The notes: generated by a model not told the origin, from the sequence alone. A stretch of DNA of 64,000 nucleotides from Lentimonas sp. CC4 (GCF_902728235.1 NZ_CACVBO010000001.1:2008001-2072000), one strand, 5' to 3'. Numbered from the stretch's first letter, positions 39,687 to 47,384 are shown. Numbers and translations are program-made.

Positions 39687-40059
39687 GAGCAAAAAAAGGG
39701 TCGCACGAAAAGTATAAAGATCCTCTTGTCAGTCTCATTTTTGGTGTGCTTTGGTTCGGTGGACAGACAGGAATGTCTGTATCACGTTCTTCTTCTACTC
39801 CGCAACCGCCTTCAATTCCAACGGCACGAGTTTGATGGTGCTGTTGGCTTTGGCATCTGCGATCGAGAGGCTGAAGCGATTAATTCGTAGGGGCGTTGCT
39901 CGTCGACGACCGCGCACCTGCAACGGGGGAATCCGTCATTGTGAAGTCCTAAGTCTGAGGGTGAGCTTTGCCCGAGTGCTGCCCAGTAAAACGAAATCGA
40001 AAGCAGGCCTTTTTTTGTGTTGTGACTAGTGGAATATAGAAACCTACGGAATGATCCCA
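39687..40059. repeat. ~370-bp interspersed repeat, copy A
   Basis: This begins near GGGTCGCACGAAAAGTATAA and ends AGAAACCTACGGAATGATCCC. It is closely similar to copy B at 41155-41525, and its distal half to copy C at 38682-38834. Bases 39795-39876 duplicate the last ~80 bp, including stop codon, of the DUF3516 helicase gene at 48481. Small frame-changing differences between copies show decay. Together with neighbouring bases it fills the 486-bp gap 39647-40132, which has no live gene. Confidence 0.75.
39795..39876 (-). pseudogene. duplicated 3' end of DUF3516 helicase gene
   Basis: On the minus strand this reads [21 protein letters not shown]-stop, matching the C-terminus of the helicase encoded at 48481-51021 (same residues, TAG in place of TAA). 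Homology stops on both sides, so only about 27 codons were copied. It is embedded in repeat copy A. Confidence 0.75.
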
Positions 40060-40132
40060 TATTGCCCTGTGCCTTTTTTAGGAAATAGAATATCCCTATT
40101 CCTCGGTCAGAGCGCTCTGAATGCTTATATCG

Positions 40133-40852
40133 TTAGCGCCGGCGACGCATCCCCAAAGGAACTAGTGTGGCAACGATCACTAGCAGGCCAGTTGCCGGCT
40201 CCGGAATCGCGGTGCCAATAGTCCAGTTCATGGCTCCAGCATCGGTGTTTGTTGGAAACGCTGTATCTAGTGCAGCCCGATCCATGTTGAGCCATGTCGC
40301 TCCACCGGCTGCCACTCCCCCCGCATAATATATGGGGGTATCATAAGTCCAATCCACTGACACGTCATTCCCGGCGACATTGAAATCAGACTCGAGCTTT
40401 AAACTAGCTCCCTGAACAAGTGTAATTGAATTGGGAGTAACGTATAGCGCAAAAGCGCCACCATTGCCAGTGGCTGAAGAGTTGATCCCAATACTACTTC
40501 CAATATAGGCACCAACTCCTCCTGATGGAGTAATCGTAAAATTCCACGCCTCAATTGCTGAATGACCCACATAATACTCTCCACTGTTGCTCGAATGTTC
40601 AGTTCCGCCTGCAGTATTTACTGTAATACTACCAAAAAAGTCAGCATTCGCTTGAAGGCCAGGGTGGCTACTGAAGTTGTAAATATGGATGGCTGCTCTG
40701 AGTGGGGGAGTGGCACCATAAAAAATGAAAGCCAACAACATTAAATATCGCACTAATCTTATCAAATATAGAGAATAGAATTCTCTAGCTGAGCTGCCGA
40801 TCAGACTATAAGGGAACTGGCTATGGAGCAACGTGTTTTGGCGGTATTTCAT
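40133..40852 (-). CDS. PEP-CTERM sorted extracellular protein
   Basis: This protein of up to 239 residues (202 if the internal Met at 40741 is used; that start gives a more normal signal peptide, MLLAFIFYGATPPLRAAIHI). The C-terminus IPEPATGLLVIVATLVPLGM followed by RRRR is a classical PEP-CTERM signal for exosortase processing. The middle is Gly/Ser/Asn-rich and beta-like, as in other secreted PEP-CTERM proteins of this phylum. It probably becomes a surface or matrix protein. Flanking repeat copies isolate it. Confidence 0.8.
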   Translation of the reverse strand: MKYRQNTLLHSQFPYSLIGSSAREFYSLYLIRLVRYLMLLAFIFYGATPPLRAAIHIYNFSSHPGLQANADFFGSITVNTAGGTEHSSNSGEYYVGHSAIEAWNFTITPSGGVGAYIGSSIGINSSATGNGGAFALYVTPNSITLVQGASLKLESDFNVAGNDVSVDWTYDTPIYYAGGVAAGGATWLNMDRAALDTAFPTNTDAGAMNWTIGTAIPEPATGLLVIVATLVPLGMRRRR

Positions 40853-41067
40853 GGGGCATAGACTTAGGTCGGGGGAATCTAGTATACTGAATGACTATCG
40901 AGATGAATTATAATCAATAAGTATATAAGTTTAATCATAACTCCGTAGGTTGCAAACCTTATGCACTGTTTTGCGACCGAGCGCTCGAATGAGGTCAGTC
41001 CAGAATATCACTAACTTAAGAGTCTGCCGGATAGTGGGAAGACTGCTACGTCCGTCTTTTCCTGATT

Positions 41068-41142
41068 TTATATAGAACCCTACGGAATGCCCCTTTCTGC
41101 TCCTCTAAATATTGTTTGTAGGGGCTTTGCTCTGCGAAGGGC
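41068..41142. repeat. fragmentary repeat ends: element terminus and inverted REP-like copy
   Basis: ATATAGAACCCTACGGAATG (41070-41089) repeats the terminus of copies A and B without their bodies. At 41118-41142 GTAGGGGCTTTGCTCTGCGAAGGGC is a partial REP-like repeat in the opposite orientation to those at 17046 and 18996. The surrounding gap 40853-41154 has no gene. Confidence 0.55.
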
Positions 41143-41154
41143 ACAAAAATGGGG

Positions 41155-41525
41155 CACAAAAATGGGGTCGCACGCAAAATATAAAAGATCCTCTTGTCAG
41201 TCTCATTTTTGGTGTGCTTGGGTTCGGTGGACAGGCAGGAATGTCTGTATCACGTTCAATTTCTACTCCGCGATCGACTTCAGTTCCAGCGGCACAAGCT
41301 TGATGGTGCTGTTGGCTTTGGCGTCTGCGATTGAGAGGCTGACGCGATTAATTCGTAGGGGCGTTGCTCGTCGACGCCCGCGCACCTGCAACGGGGGAAT
41401 CCGTCATTGTGAAGTCCTAAGTCTGAGGGTGAGCTTTGCCCGAGTGCTGCCCAGTAAAACGAAATCGAAAGCAGGCCTTTTTTGTGTTGTGACTAGTGGA
41501 ATATAGAAACCTACGGAATGACCCC
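41155..41525. repeat. ~370-bp interspersed repeat, copy B
   Basis: This starts near ATGGGGTCGCACGCAAAATA and ends AACCTACGGAATGACCCC. It is the closest relative of copy A. Bases 41263-41343 again contain the helicase 3' end (minus strand, LKSIAE-stop). Its right boundary cuts exactly into a DUF4259 gene, showing that the element can insert into or replace coding sequence. Confidence 0.75.
41263..41343 (-). pseudogene. duplicated 3' end of DUF3516 helicase gene, second copy
   Basis: The minus strand reads [21 protein letters not shown]-stop (TAG), again the C-terminus of the helicase encoded at 48481-51021, with two residue changes. It is embedded in repeat copy B at the same relative place as in copy A. 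Confidence 0.7.
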
Positions 41526-41656
41526 TTTTCTTTTCCGCTTCGTATTGCGATTACTTCCTCTAGGGCTTTATCAATAGAGGCAATATTTGCTCCAGTTTCT
41601 GAAATCCAGTCTAACGCGGTATCATTTTCAAATGCATTTGCTCCCCAAGCTCCCAT
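41526..41656 (-). pseudogene. DUF4259 cassette gene truncated by repeat copy B
   Basis: The first 44 residues start MGAWGANAFENDTALDWISE, the standard N-terminus of DUF4259 proteins, and continue to AIRSGKEKG. There they run into repeat copy B, where the frame reads on with unrelated residues. The start lies 28 bp from the attC1 core GTTATAC, so this is the last, 3'-truncated cassette of the array; its own attC is gone. Confidence 0.75.
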
Positions 41657-41683
41657 GATTTTATCCTTTTTCTATTTAATGCC

Positions 41684-41751
41684 GTATAACGATGAGGTGT
41701 GACATAGATGAGCGCCAGCGAAATCTATTGATCACCACCGACTGGATCTGA
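41684..41751 (-). other. integron attC site 1
   Basis: On the minus strand the site runs TCAGATC...GTTATAC. It has a long central hairpin (AATAGATTTCGCTGGCGCTC and its ATCTAT arm) shared with attC2-4. The 5' box TCAGATC is the exact reverse complement of GATCTGA at the start of the same cassette (in attC2), as expected from a circular cassette intermediate. The cassette gene's stop codon lies inside the site. Confidence 0.8.
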
Positions 41752-42207
41752 CCTCATGATTCCATCCAGTATGGTGATTGATTCAGTGTAATTCTTCAAG
41801 GTAGTAGGTGCATCCTCGAAGCAGTCGAAGAACTTCACATACCCTGTATGCTCACCAATGCACTCTTTGTTCTTTTTCATTCCCAATAGTGCTCTTGATG
41901 AAATCTCTCGCCCAAGGTCATCTGTCGCCTCCATAAAGGTTTTCTTGTCGATTTGGATCGCATCCCACGCGCAGCAACTGATCTCGCAATAGGTCGCAAC
42001 TCTCTGCAGGAATGCTTCTTCATCGCGGGAATGTAGTAGGATGATAGCTTCTTGTTTTAGCTTTTCAGTTTCTACTCGCCGATTAGAGGCGACCTGTTGA
42101 TTTCTTGTTTTCGAATCGCATGGCATGCACAGCCCTTCAGTGTGCTTTGCCGTAGTCGGCAATATCATTGCGCCACAAATCGGGCAAGGCTGGCGGGGTG
42201 CATTCAT
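41725..42207 (-). CDS. cassette gene: zinc-ribbon hypothetical protein
   Basis: This 160-residue protein begins PCPICGAMILPTTAKHTEGL then C-MPC, a four-cysteine zinc ribbon. A helical, charged domain follows with CEISCCAWDAIQIDKKTFME. No family is recognised beyond the ribbon. The ATG is eight bases from the attC2 core and the stop (TAG) is inside attC1, so the gene fills one integron cassette with almost no spare sequence. Minus-strand orientation is shared with all other cassettes. Confidence 0.7.
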   Translation of the reverse strand: MNAPRQPCPICGAMILPTTAKHTEGLCMPCDSKTRNQQVASNRRVETEKLKQEAIILLHSRDEEAFLQRVATYCEISCCAWDAIQIDKKTFMEATDDLGREISSRALLGMKKNKECIGEHTGYVKFFDCFEDAPTTLKNYTESITILDGIMRSDPVGGDQ

Positions 42208-42214
42208 TTCTTAC

Positions 42215-42281
42215 TCAGATCGTAGACGAGAGGAATAGATGAGCGCCAGCGAAATCTATTGCCTCATCGGACTGGTTAGAA
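42215..42281 (-). other. integron attC site 2
   Basis: The minus strand runs TTCTAAC-CAGTC ... GATCTGA. TTCTAAC is exactly complementary to GTTAGAA at the beginning of the same cassette (in attC3). The central hairpin AATAGATTTCGCTGGCGCTC is identical with attC1 and attC4. The last box is GATCTGA, not the usual GTTRRRY. Confidence 0.82.
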
Positions 42282-42779
42282 ATTATTTTCACGGTAGACC
42301 CTGATGCCTGCCGATTCGTCAAATTCTGCTCGTTCAGATTCAGGGATTTTTTCTCTCTGTAGTCGAACGCTCCAACCGCCAATCAGGTATCCATGATCGT
42401 TAATCATCCAATCTGAGATCTTATCGAAATCGACTTCAATTTTTTCAAAGTCCTTAAGGTCTTCAGGAATATTATAGTGGTAGGCGAACAGCTTACCATT
42501 TTCTTCTTTCTCAAAAGTATACCAAAGAAAATGACGCGTGCCGTCGCTATCTGTCGCGTCCATTTTGATCGCAAAGTAGACTCCCAGGTTCTCCTTATGC
42601 TCTGCATGGATATCTAAGAATGTTTGAATTGTCCTATGTGCCTCTGCTTTCCCTTCTAGGAAGCTGGGATCATCCTTCTTGATCGCCATTACCTGAATCT
42701 CATCTTCGGCTTTAATTTTTTCTTCTGACATGGCTGGGAATGGGATTAGTGCTACGAGTAGGAATTGGAAAATTCTCAT
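42276..42779 (-). CDS. cassette gene: secreted DUF2314-domain protein
   Basis: This 167-residue protein starts MRIFQFLLVALIPFPAMSEE, a signal peptide; longer frames would begin inside the neighbouring attC. The mature part matches the DUF2314 (YegJ) pattern: FLDIHAEHKENLGVYFAIKM, RHFLWYTFEKEENGKLFAY, DKISDWMINDHGYLIGGWSV. The function of the domain is unknown. The gene begins three bases from the attC3 core and its stop (TAA) lies in attC2. Confidence 0.75.
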   Translation of the reverse strand: MRIFQFLLVALIPFPAMSEEKIKAEDEIQVMAIKKDDPSFLEGKAEAHRTIQTFLDIHAEHKENLGVYFAIKMDATDSDGTRHFLWYTFEKEENGKLFAYHYNIPEDLKDFEKIEVDFDKISDWMINDHGYLIGGWSVRLQREKIPESERAEFDESAGIRVYRENNF

Positions 42780-42781
42780 TC

Positions 42782-42849
42782 TTCTAACGTGGAGGGGTGG
42801 GATAGATGAGCGGTAGCGAAATCTATTGCCCACTCCCGTCTGGTTCAGC
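42782..42849 (-). other. integron attC site 3
   Basis: The minus strand runs GCTGAAC-CAGAC ... GTTAGAA. GCTGAAC is exactly complementary to GTTCAGC in attC4 at the other end of the same cassette. The central hairpin differs from attC1, 2 and 4 by the change GCTGGCGC to GCTACCGC. Confidence 0.85.
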
Positions 42850-43278
42850 CTTAGGTTGCCGAATGAAGTATTCCTTGCCACATATCTTCCCTTCGGCTTT
42901 CGGCAGTTCAATCCAATACTGATCTTGATTCACGAAGTGAAGGGTTGCTGTCATTACTTCTTCATTTTCGTCTATCCATTTTATCGACAGCTTGTCTTTA
43001 GTTTCTGCTACAATTCTATAATCGGTGATGGATTCCCATTCTTCAATGCCTTCATCGGCTTCCATTCGAGCAATGCTTTGTGCCTTGGTGTAGGTGATGG
43101 TCATTCGACCAAACAGGTTCTCAAACCTCTCTTTTAGGTCTTCTTCGACCGATGAGTCTAGGCGTGTAGCTTTAAGCGTAAGTTCCTTACTTGATTTCCA
43201 GGTCCCGATTAAACTAGGAGCTCCGGAAATCAGATTTGCTGAAAACATTGCGACGCTGATGAGGCATGGGATTTTCAT
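42823..43278 (-). CDS. cassette gene: hypothetical secreted protein
   Basis: This 151-residue protein starts MKIPCLISVAMFSANLISGA, a signal peptide. The mature domain begins SLIGTWKSSKELTLKATRLD and holds beta-rich stretches (KLSIKWIDENEEVMTATLHF, YWIELPKAEGKICGKEYFIR). It looks like a small lipocalin-like 'GTW' fold: many secreted proteins with GxW near the start are of that type. This is a weak guess. The start is six bases from the attC4 core; the stop is in attC3. Confidence 0.65.
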   Translation of the reverse strand: MKIPCLISVAMFSANLISGAPSLIGTWKSSKELTLKATRLDSSVEEDLKERFENLFGRMTITYTKAQSIARMEADEGIEEWESITDYRIVAETKDKLSIKWIDENEEVMTATLHFVNQDQYWIELPKAEGKICGKEYFIRQPKAEPDGSGQ

Positions 43279-43284
43279 TCTTTT

Positions 43285-43352
43285 GCTGAACGTAGAGTGT
43301 GAGTATAGATGAGCGCCAGCGAAATCTATTGTCTCATCACGACTGGTTGGGG
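43285..43352 (-). other. integron attC site 4
   Basis: The minus strand runs CCCCAAC-CAGTC ... GTTCAGC. CCCCAAC is exactly complementary to GTTGGGG at the far end of the same cassette (in attC5). The central hairpin is the same as in attC1 and attC2. Confidence 0.85.
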
Positions 43353-43741
43353 TTGGTGATCTCTGCAACCAAGCTGATCAAGTGCAATAGGCTGCTCAAC
43401 TCAATTTCTGTTAAATCCTTACGTCTCATTTGTTTGAGTTCGATTAGACTGTCATAAAAATCATGCCATCCATCGGTCAGTCCATTTTGAGAGAGGATTC
43501 CAGGGATTAGGATTGAGAGGCTCTTTAGATCTCTCCGATCACATAAGGAGTCTGAAAGTCTTTTCGTTTCTTTTTCTCTTTCGACATACTTGACGTCTTC
43601 GAGACATCTAAGCTCTAAAGCCTGTGGATCTGTTCCAGTATGCTCAACAATTCTATTTTGTTTGTCGGTGCATTTAGCTGTATAGCAGTTATTGGATGTC
43701 TCGCGAATTGAGATAGCCCAGTCTGGATAGATTTCTTTCAT
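43337..43741 (-). CDS. cassette gene: hypothetical protein
   Basis: This 134-residue cytoplasmic protein starts MKEIYPDWAISIRETSNNCY; a longer frame to 43801 would cross the attC and enter the IS. The helical C-terminal half (GWHDFYDSLIELKQMRRKDL, SSLLHLISLVAEITNPNQS) ends inside attC4. No family is recognised. The start is seven bases from the attC5 core. The IS3 element lies directly upstream, so it may now be read from an outward promoter of the IS, if any. Confidence 0.6.
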   Translation of the reverse strand: MKEIYPDWAISIRETSNNCYTAKCTDKQNRIVEHTGTDPQALELRCLEDVKYVEREKETKRLSDSLCDRRDLKSLSILIPGILSQNGLTDGWHDFYDSLIELKQMRRKDLTEIELSSLLHLISLVAEITNPNQS

Positions 43742-43829
43742 TCTGATTCCCCAACGTGAAGATGTATCGATGGGGTGATGTGTCCTGAGAAAACTGGACA
43801 CGGGATTCTCTTACCAAGAGGATCATACT

Positions 43830-44120
43830 ATGAAAAAGCAACGCTACACTGCGGAGTTCAAACAAGAGGCAGTTAAACTGATACTAATCGACGGGACTTC
43901 AGTGAAGGAAGTTTCGAAGCAACTGGGAGTCCCTGAAGGGGTTCTCTACAGCTGGAGGCAGAAGCATCTGGACGAATTGGAGGCGAATGCTCCAGAGGGT
44001 GCTCAAAGTCCAAAGGCATTGGCCAAGGAGAACGAACAGCTACGTAAGGAGCTGGCGAAAGCTCGGCGAATGAATGAGATTCTAAAAAAAACGGTGGGCT
44101 ACTTCAGCGAGGGCGCGTGA
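43830..44120 (+). CDS. IS3-family transposase OrfA
   Basis: This 96-residue protein has a helix-turn-helix of the InsE/HTH_Tnp_1 type (QRYTAEFKQEAVKLILIDGT, SVKEVSKQLGVPEGVLYSWR) and a leucine-zipper-like C-terminus (LAKENEQLRKELAKARRMNE). It binds the IS ends. Its TGA overlaps the OrfB ATG (ATG within TGATG), so OrfB may be made by re-initiation or by a frameshift fusion as in other IS3 elements. Confidence 0.92.
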   Translation: MKKQRYTAEFKQEAVKLILIDGTSVKEVSKQLGVPEGVLYSWRQKHLDELEANAPEGAQSPKALAKENEQLRKELAKARRMNEILKKTVGYFSEGA

Positions 44121-45040
44121 TGCAGTATCGATTTATTGATCAGAACAAGGATCGCTACAGTGTGAAGGAGCTGTGCGAGTGCTTCGAGCTGAGTCGGAGT
44201 GGCTACTACGACTGGCAACTGCGCAGCCCGAGCGCACGCAGCCTGGAGGATAACTCCTATAAGAGCCATATTCTCGAAGTTCACAAGCAAGCCAATGGGC
44301 GCGTCTACGGGCATCGTCCAATCCACCGTCACCTTCAAGATGAAGGGCTCGATTGTGGCCGCGACCGCACCCTGCGTTTAATGAAGGAACTACGGATCGA
44401 CAGCACTCAGAAGAAAGGGTTCAAGCCATTGGGCACAAACAGTAAACATGATTTCGGTTACAGCCCGAACCTACTGAAGAAACTCGGCAAGCCGCAGGGA
44501 TGTGATCAAGTTTGGGTAGCCGACACCACTTATCTACGCGTTCAAAACGGCTGGTGCTATCTGGCGACAGTGATGGATCTGTTTAGTCGGCGCATTATTG
44601 GTTGGAGCGTCTCCTCTGACAATGACTCGAAGCTGGTTTGCAAGGCCCTTAAATGCGCGGTTCTGACCCGAGGTGGTGATCTGCCGGAAGGACTGATCCA
44701 TCACAGCGACCGAGGCAGCACCTACGCCAGCTACAGCTATGAAACATTGCTCAAGTCCTTTGGCATCTGTCAAAGTATGAGTGCTAAAGGCAACTGCTAT
44801 GATAATGCTGCCCAGGAATCTTTTTACGGGAGATACAAAACATCGAGTGTCGGTGATACCATCTTCTTTGATGAGGCTGCCGCTCGTAGTCATGCCTTCG
44901 AGTATATCGAAGTCTTCTATAACCGTTTCAGAAAACACTCTTCACTGGACTACAATAACCCCATTCAGTTTGAGGAAAAATTTTACCCCCATGGGGGTAA
45001 GCAGAACGCAAGCCTACCGGCTTGCATCAATCACAACTAA
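44120..45040 (+). CDS. IS3-family transposase OrfB (DDE integrase domain)
   Basis: This 306-residue protein has an N-terminal HTH_21 region (SVKEL...SRSGYYDW) and an rve/DDE catalytic core. The three acidic residues sit in QVWVADTTYLRV, HHSDRGSTYAS and NAAQESFYGRYK, all intact, with the usual G-N-C-Y-D-N-A box. It catalyses the transfer of the IS. The start could also be a GTG three bases upstream. It appears functional, so the IS may still be mobile. Confidence 0.93.
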   Translation: MQYRFIDQNKDRYSVKELCECFELSRSGYYDWQLRSPSARSLEDNSYKSHILEVHKQANGRVYGHRPIHRHLQDEGLDCGRDRTLRLMKELRIDSTQKKGFKPLGTNSKHDFGYSPNLLKKLGKPQGCDQVWVADTTYLRVQNGWCYLATVMDLFSRRIIGWSVSSDNDSKLVCKALKCAVLTRGGDLPEGLIHHSDRGSTYASYSYETLLKSFGICQSMSAKGNCYDNAAQESFYGRYKTSSVGDTIFFDEAAARSHAFEYIEVFYNRFRKHSSLDYNNPIQFEEKFYPHGGKQNASLPACINHN

Positions 45041-45110
45041 ACCACATAACACTAACAAAAGAACGGAATCCTCTGTCCGATAAACTCAGGACACATCAGA
45101 GTGGAGGCGG

Positions 45111-45142
<32 letters not shown>

Positions 45143-45146
45143 CTCA

Positions 45147-45509
45147 TTACCGTAAGTGCCAGATGTAGAAGATAAACCCTAAAGTTCCACATAGATGTGA
45201 CCGCTGGTATTCGTCATGTTTGCTTAGGAAATCTGTAGCGATCTGCTCAACACCTGAACCATCGCCGTTCTCCTTGTATGTCTGATGAAACGCTTCACAG
45301 TGCTTTTTTACAAATTCTATTGCATCCGTATGCACTGAAATCGCTCGATCTAAGTAATCTGCATACACTTCTTTTTCAAAACCCGAAATGCGTCTCTTCA
45401 TCGCGGAGATGGCTTTCGACTTATTCTTCCCGTAACTATTGTAGTCTATAAGGCGTTGAGCAGTCTCAAGTGAGATCTTCTCGAGTCTGATCTTTTCTTC
45501 TTTAGTCAT
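45147..45509 (-). CDS. cassette gene: helical hypothetical protein
   Basis: This 120-residue protein starts MTKEEKIRLEKISLETAQRL, is mostly alpha-helical and charged, with a short hydrophobic end (CGTLGFIFYIWHLR). It has a ribosome-binding-like AAAAAAAGG just before the ATG. No family is recognised. It lies between attC5 and attC6 and its stop directly abuts attC5. Confidence 0.62.
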   Translation of the reverse strand: MTKEEKIRLEKISLETAQRLIDYNSYGKNKSKAISAMKRRISGFEKEVYADYLDRAISVHTDAIEFVKKHCEAFHQTYKENGDGSGVEQIATDFLSKHDEYQRSHLCGTLGFIFYIWHLR

Positions 45510-45517
45510 CCTTTTTT

Positions 45518-45590
45518 TGAGAACGTCGAGGACTATCGCGTAGTGGAGCGCGGAGCGCGTAACGGAGTTGATAGCTCCGACTGGATATCA
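45518..45590 (-). other. integron attC site 6
   Basis: The minus strand runs TGATATC-CAGTC ... GTTCTCA. TGATATC is the exact complement of GATATCA at the beginning of its cassette (in attC7). The central arms GGAGCTATCAACTCCGTTAC and GCGCTCCGCGCTCC form the second structural class of site in this array. Confidence 0.82.
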
Positions 45591-45868
45591 TGTTTTGGCA
45601 AGAGGTAGATCACCACAAGACCAATAAGCCAAGTAAAGGAGAGTAAAAACCATGCTGGATGCCGTCCCTTTTTTCTAACGAAACGCCAAAACCCGATGTA
45701 ATAGCAAAAGGCTCCAATAATGCCGATCACGTAAACTGTATTCCTTATAGTGGCGGGGAGCGTGACGTAAGTAATGAAAAAGCTACCAATCCAATAGGCT
45801 CCCCAAATTAGGACTCCTAGAAAGAGTAGCACATTAGCTGAAAGCCCTTCTTTTCTTCCTTCTTTCAT
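45533..45868 (-). CDS. cassette gene: small membrane protein
   Basis: This 111-residue protein has three hydrophobic segments (VLLFLGVLIWGAYWIGSFF, TVYVIGIIGAFCYYIGFW, AWFLLSFTWLIGLVVIYLL) and a basic loop (RKKGRHP). Its last 18 residues are encoded by the attC6 sequence itself. The ATG is four bases from the attC7 core. No family is recognised. Confidence 0.65.
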   Translation of the reverse strand: MKEGRKEGLSANVLLFLGVLIWGAYWIGSFFITYVTLPATIRNTVYVIGIIGAFCYYIGFWRFVRKKGRHPAWFLLSFTWLIGLVVIYLLPKHDIQSELSTPLRAPRSTTR

Positions 45869-45872
45869 TTTC

Positions 45873-45938
45873 TGATATCGTCAAAGTGTGGCACGGAGTG
45901 AGGCACGAACGGAGTTGTCCACTACTGCCTTGTTACAT
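45873..45938 (-). other. integron attC site 7
   Basis: The minus strand runs ATGTAAC-AAGGC ... GATATCA, with pairing arms GTGGACAACTCCGTTCGTGC and GCACGAACGGAG. The partner of ATGTAAC would lie at the start of the next cassette, whose 5' end is missing; this is the last site seen in the array. Confidence 0.68.
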
Positions 45939-46340
45939 CTTATTAGTTATTGAGATGTTATCGTATGGTTTAAATTGGCTATAAATGCCCGATTCTTCAT
46001 CATATTCAGCCAATCCAACCATTATTCTTAAATTAACTTCAAATTCCGGAATACGACGACTAACCATTTTAACAACCATGGGGATCATTTCTTCATCTGC
46101 AACGACCAAGAAGATGCAAACCTCATGAAAAGAATCTTCATTCAATGCGTAATAGGCTTTATAAATAATTTCATCTAGACGATGCATGATGAATCGCGGT
46201 TCTCTCACCAACCTCACTTCGAATCCATATTTCTGATTCTCTTTATAAGCGATAAAACTAGGAAAACCTCTCCTGTCTTTTTCAATTTCATCGAAATAAT
46301 TACTTAACCACTCATATACGGAATTTTCTAAAGGTAGATT
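45933..46340 (-). pseudogene. 5'-truncated cassette gene
   Basis: From a GTG at 46217 the frame gives 94 residues, but it stays open and protein-like to 46340 without any ATG (ENSVYEWLSNYFDEIEKDRR, GFPSFIAYKENQKYGFEVRL). An in-frame stop then occurs at 46341-46343. The sequence is beta/alpha mixed (EVCIFLVVADEEMIPMVVKM) and of no family I know. The missing start and missing upstream attC indicate that the cassette was cut at the border with the Y1 transposase gene. Translation from the GTG is possible. Confidence 0.6.
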
Positions 46341-46406
46341 TTATAATCAGGCAATAAAATGATGGGGCGGTTTGCGTTTGGGCGATGGGTTGTTATTGTT
46401 GCTGTT

Positions 46407-47384
46407 ATGAAGCGCACTAAAGTTGAGGGGAGTTCCGCGGTCTATCATGCTATGAGTCGTGTGGTTGGTGGAGAAATGCTACTGAAGGATCGTGAAAAAG
46501 AGGTGTTGCGTAAAATGCTTTGGCAGGTGTCGGACTTCTGTGGGGTGGAGATCTTCACGTATTGTGTGATGACCAATCACTTCCATGTGCTAGTGCGGGT
46601 TCCTGAGAAGCAGTCTCTTTCCAACACAGAATTGCTGCGTCGCTTTAAAGTGCTTTACCCTAAGCCGACCAAATATCAAACAGCGGAGTTTGCTCGACTT
46701 GAAGCATCCTTGATGGCAGGGGATGCCGATGCGGAAGCCATTCGTGAGCGCTTATTGGCGCGGATGAGCGATCTGTCTGAATTCATGAAGACGGTGAAGC
46801 AGCGTTTTTCTATTTGGTATAACCGTAACCACGGGGACCGTAAGGGGACTTTGTGGATGGATCGCTTTAAATCAGTTCTCGTTGAAGGGCAGGGTAATCC
46901 GCTGCAAACCATGGCGGCTTATATCGATCTCAATCCTGTGCGTGCGGGTCTGGTTGAGGACCCGAAGGATTACCGCTTCTGTGGCTATGCGGAGTCTGTG
47001 GCGGGTGAGGTTGCGGCTAAGAAAGGCCTGATTGCCATTTGGGCGGATCGTGGCGCGAAGCGTATCGACTCAGCGCTGCGGGCTCATCGTTCGTTGATTT
47101 TTGGTAAGCGCGCGTCTGAGCCTGGATTGGCTGACATGACGCGGAAGCAGGCGTTGAAGGTGCTCGATACGGATGGGCATTTACCGAAGGCGGCGATGCT
47201 GCGCTGCCGGGTGCGCTATTTTACCGATGGGGCGATTCTGGGCTCTGCAGAGTTTGTGAGAGGCTACACGGGTGCGTGGCAGATGGAGCGTGAGCGAAAG
47301 CATCCTCCGAAGGTGAATGCAATGCGTGGCGATTGGGGCGGCCTCGCGGTGATTCATGGGCTGCGCAAGCAGGTGTTTGGCTAG
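46407..47384 (+). CDS. REP-associated tyrosine (Y1) transposase, RAYT-like
   Basis: This 325-residue protein from MKRTKVEGSSAVYHAMSRVV carries the Y1 transposase (IS200-like) motifs NHFHVLVRV (the HUH pair) and MAAYIDLNPVRAGLVEDPKD, whose Tyr is the nucleophile. The C-terminal ~100 residues are an extra domain often seen in the large RAYTs of this phylum. A start 48 bases upstream is less like the family. RAYTs move REP palindromes; REP-like repeats occur at five places in this window. The gene directly borders the truncated end of the cassette array. Confidence 0.88.
   Translation: MKRTKVEGSSAVYHAMSRVVGGEMLLKDREKEVLRKMLWQVSDFCGVEIFTYCVMTNHFHVLVRVPEKQSLSNTELLRRFKVLYPKPTKYQTAEFARLEASLMAGDADAEAIRERLLARMSDLSEFMKTVKQRFSIWYNRNHGDRKGTLWMDRFKSVLVEGQGNPLQTMAAYIDLNPVRAGLVEDPKDYRFCGYAESVAGEVAAKKGLIAIWADRGAKRIDSALRAHRSLIFGKRASEPGLADMTRKQALKVLDTDGHLPKAAMLRCRVRYFTDGAILGSAEFVRGYTGAWQMERERKHPPKVNAMRGDWGGLAVIHGLRKQVFG

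Larger units (their letters stand above)
43776..45098 (+). mobile_element. IS3-family insertion sequence
   Basis: This 1,323-bp element has inverted ends TGATGTGTCCTGAG (43776-43789) and its complement at 45085-45098. It encodes OrfA and OrfB in overlapping frames. It has split attC5. No exact target duplication is visible (flanks GGGG and GAGT). Both genes look intact. Confidence 0.9.

Noticed and set aside
41087-41506. A 139-residue plus-strand frame across repeat copy B
   Set aside because: It consists of repeat sequence and the antisense of the helicase remnant; frames differ between copies.
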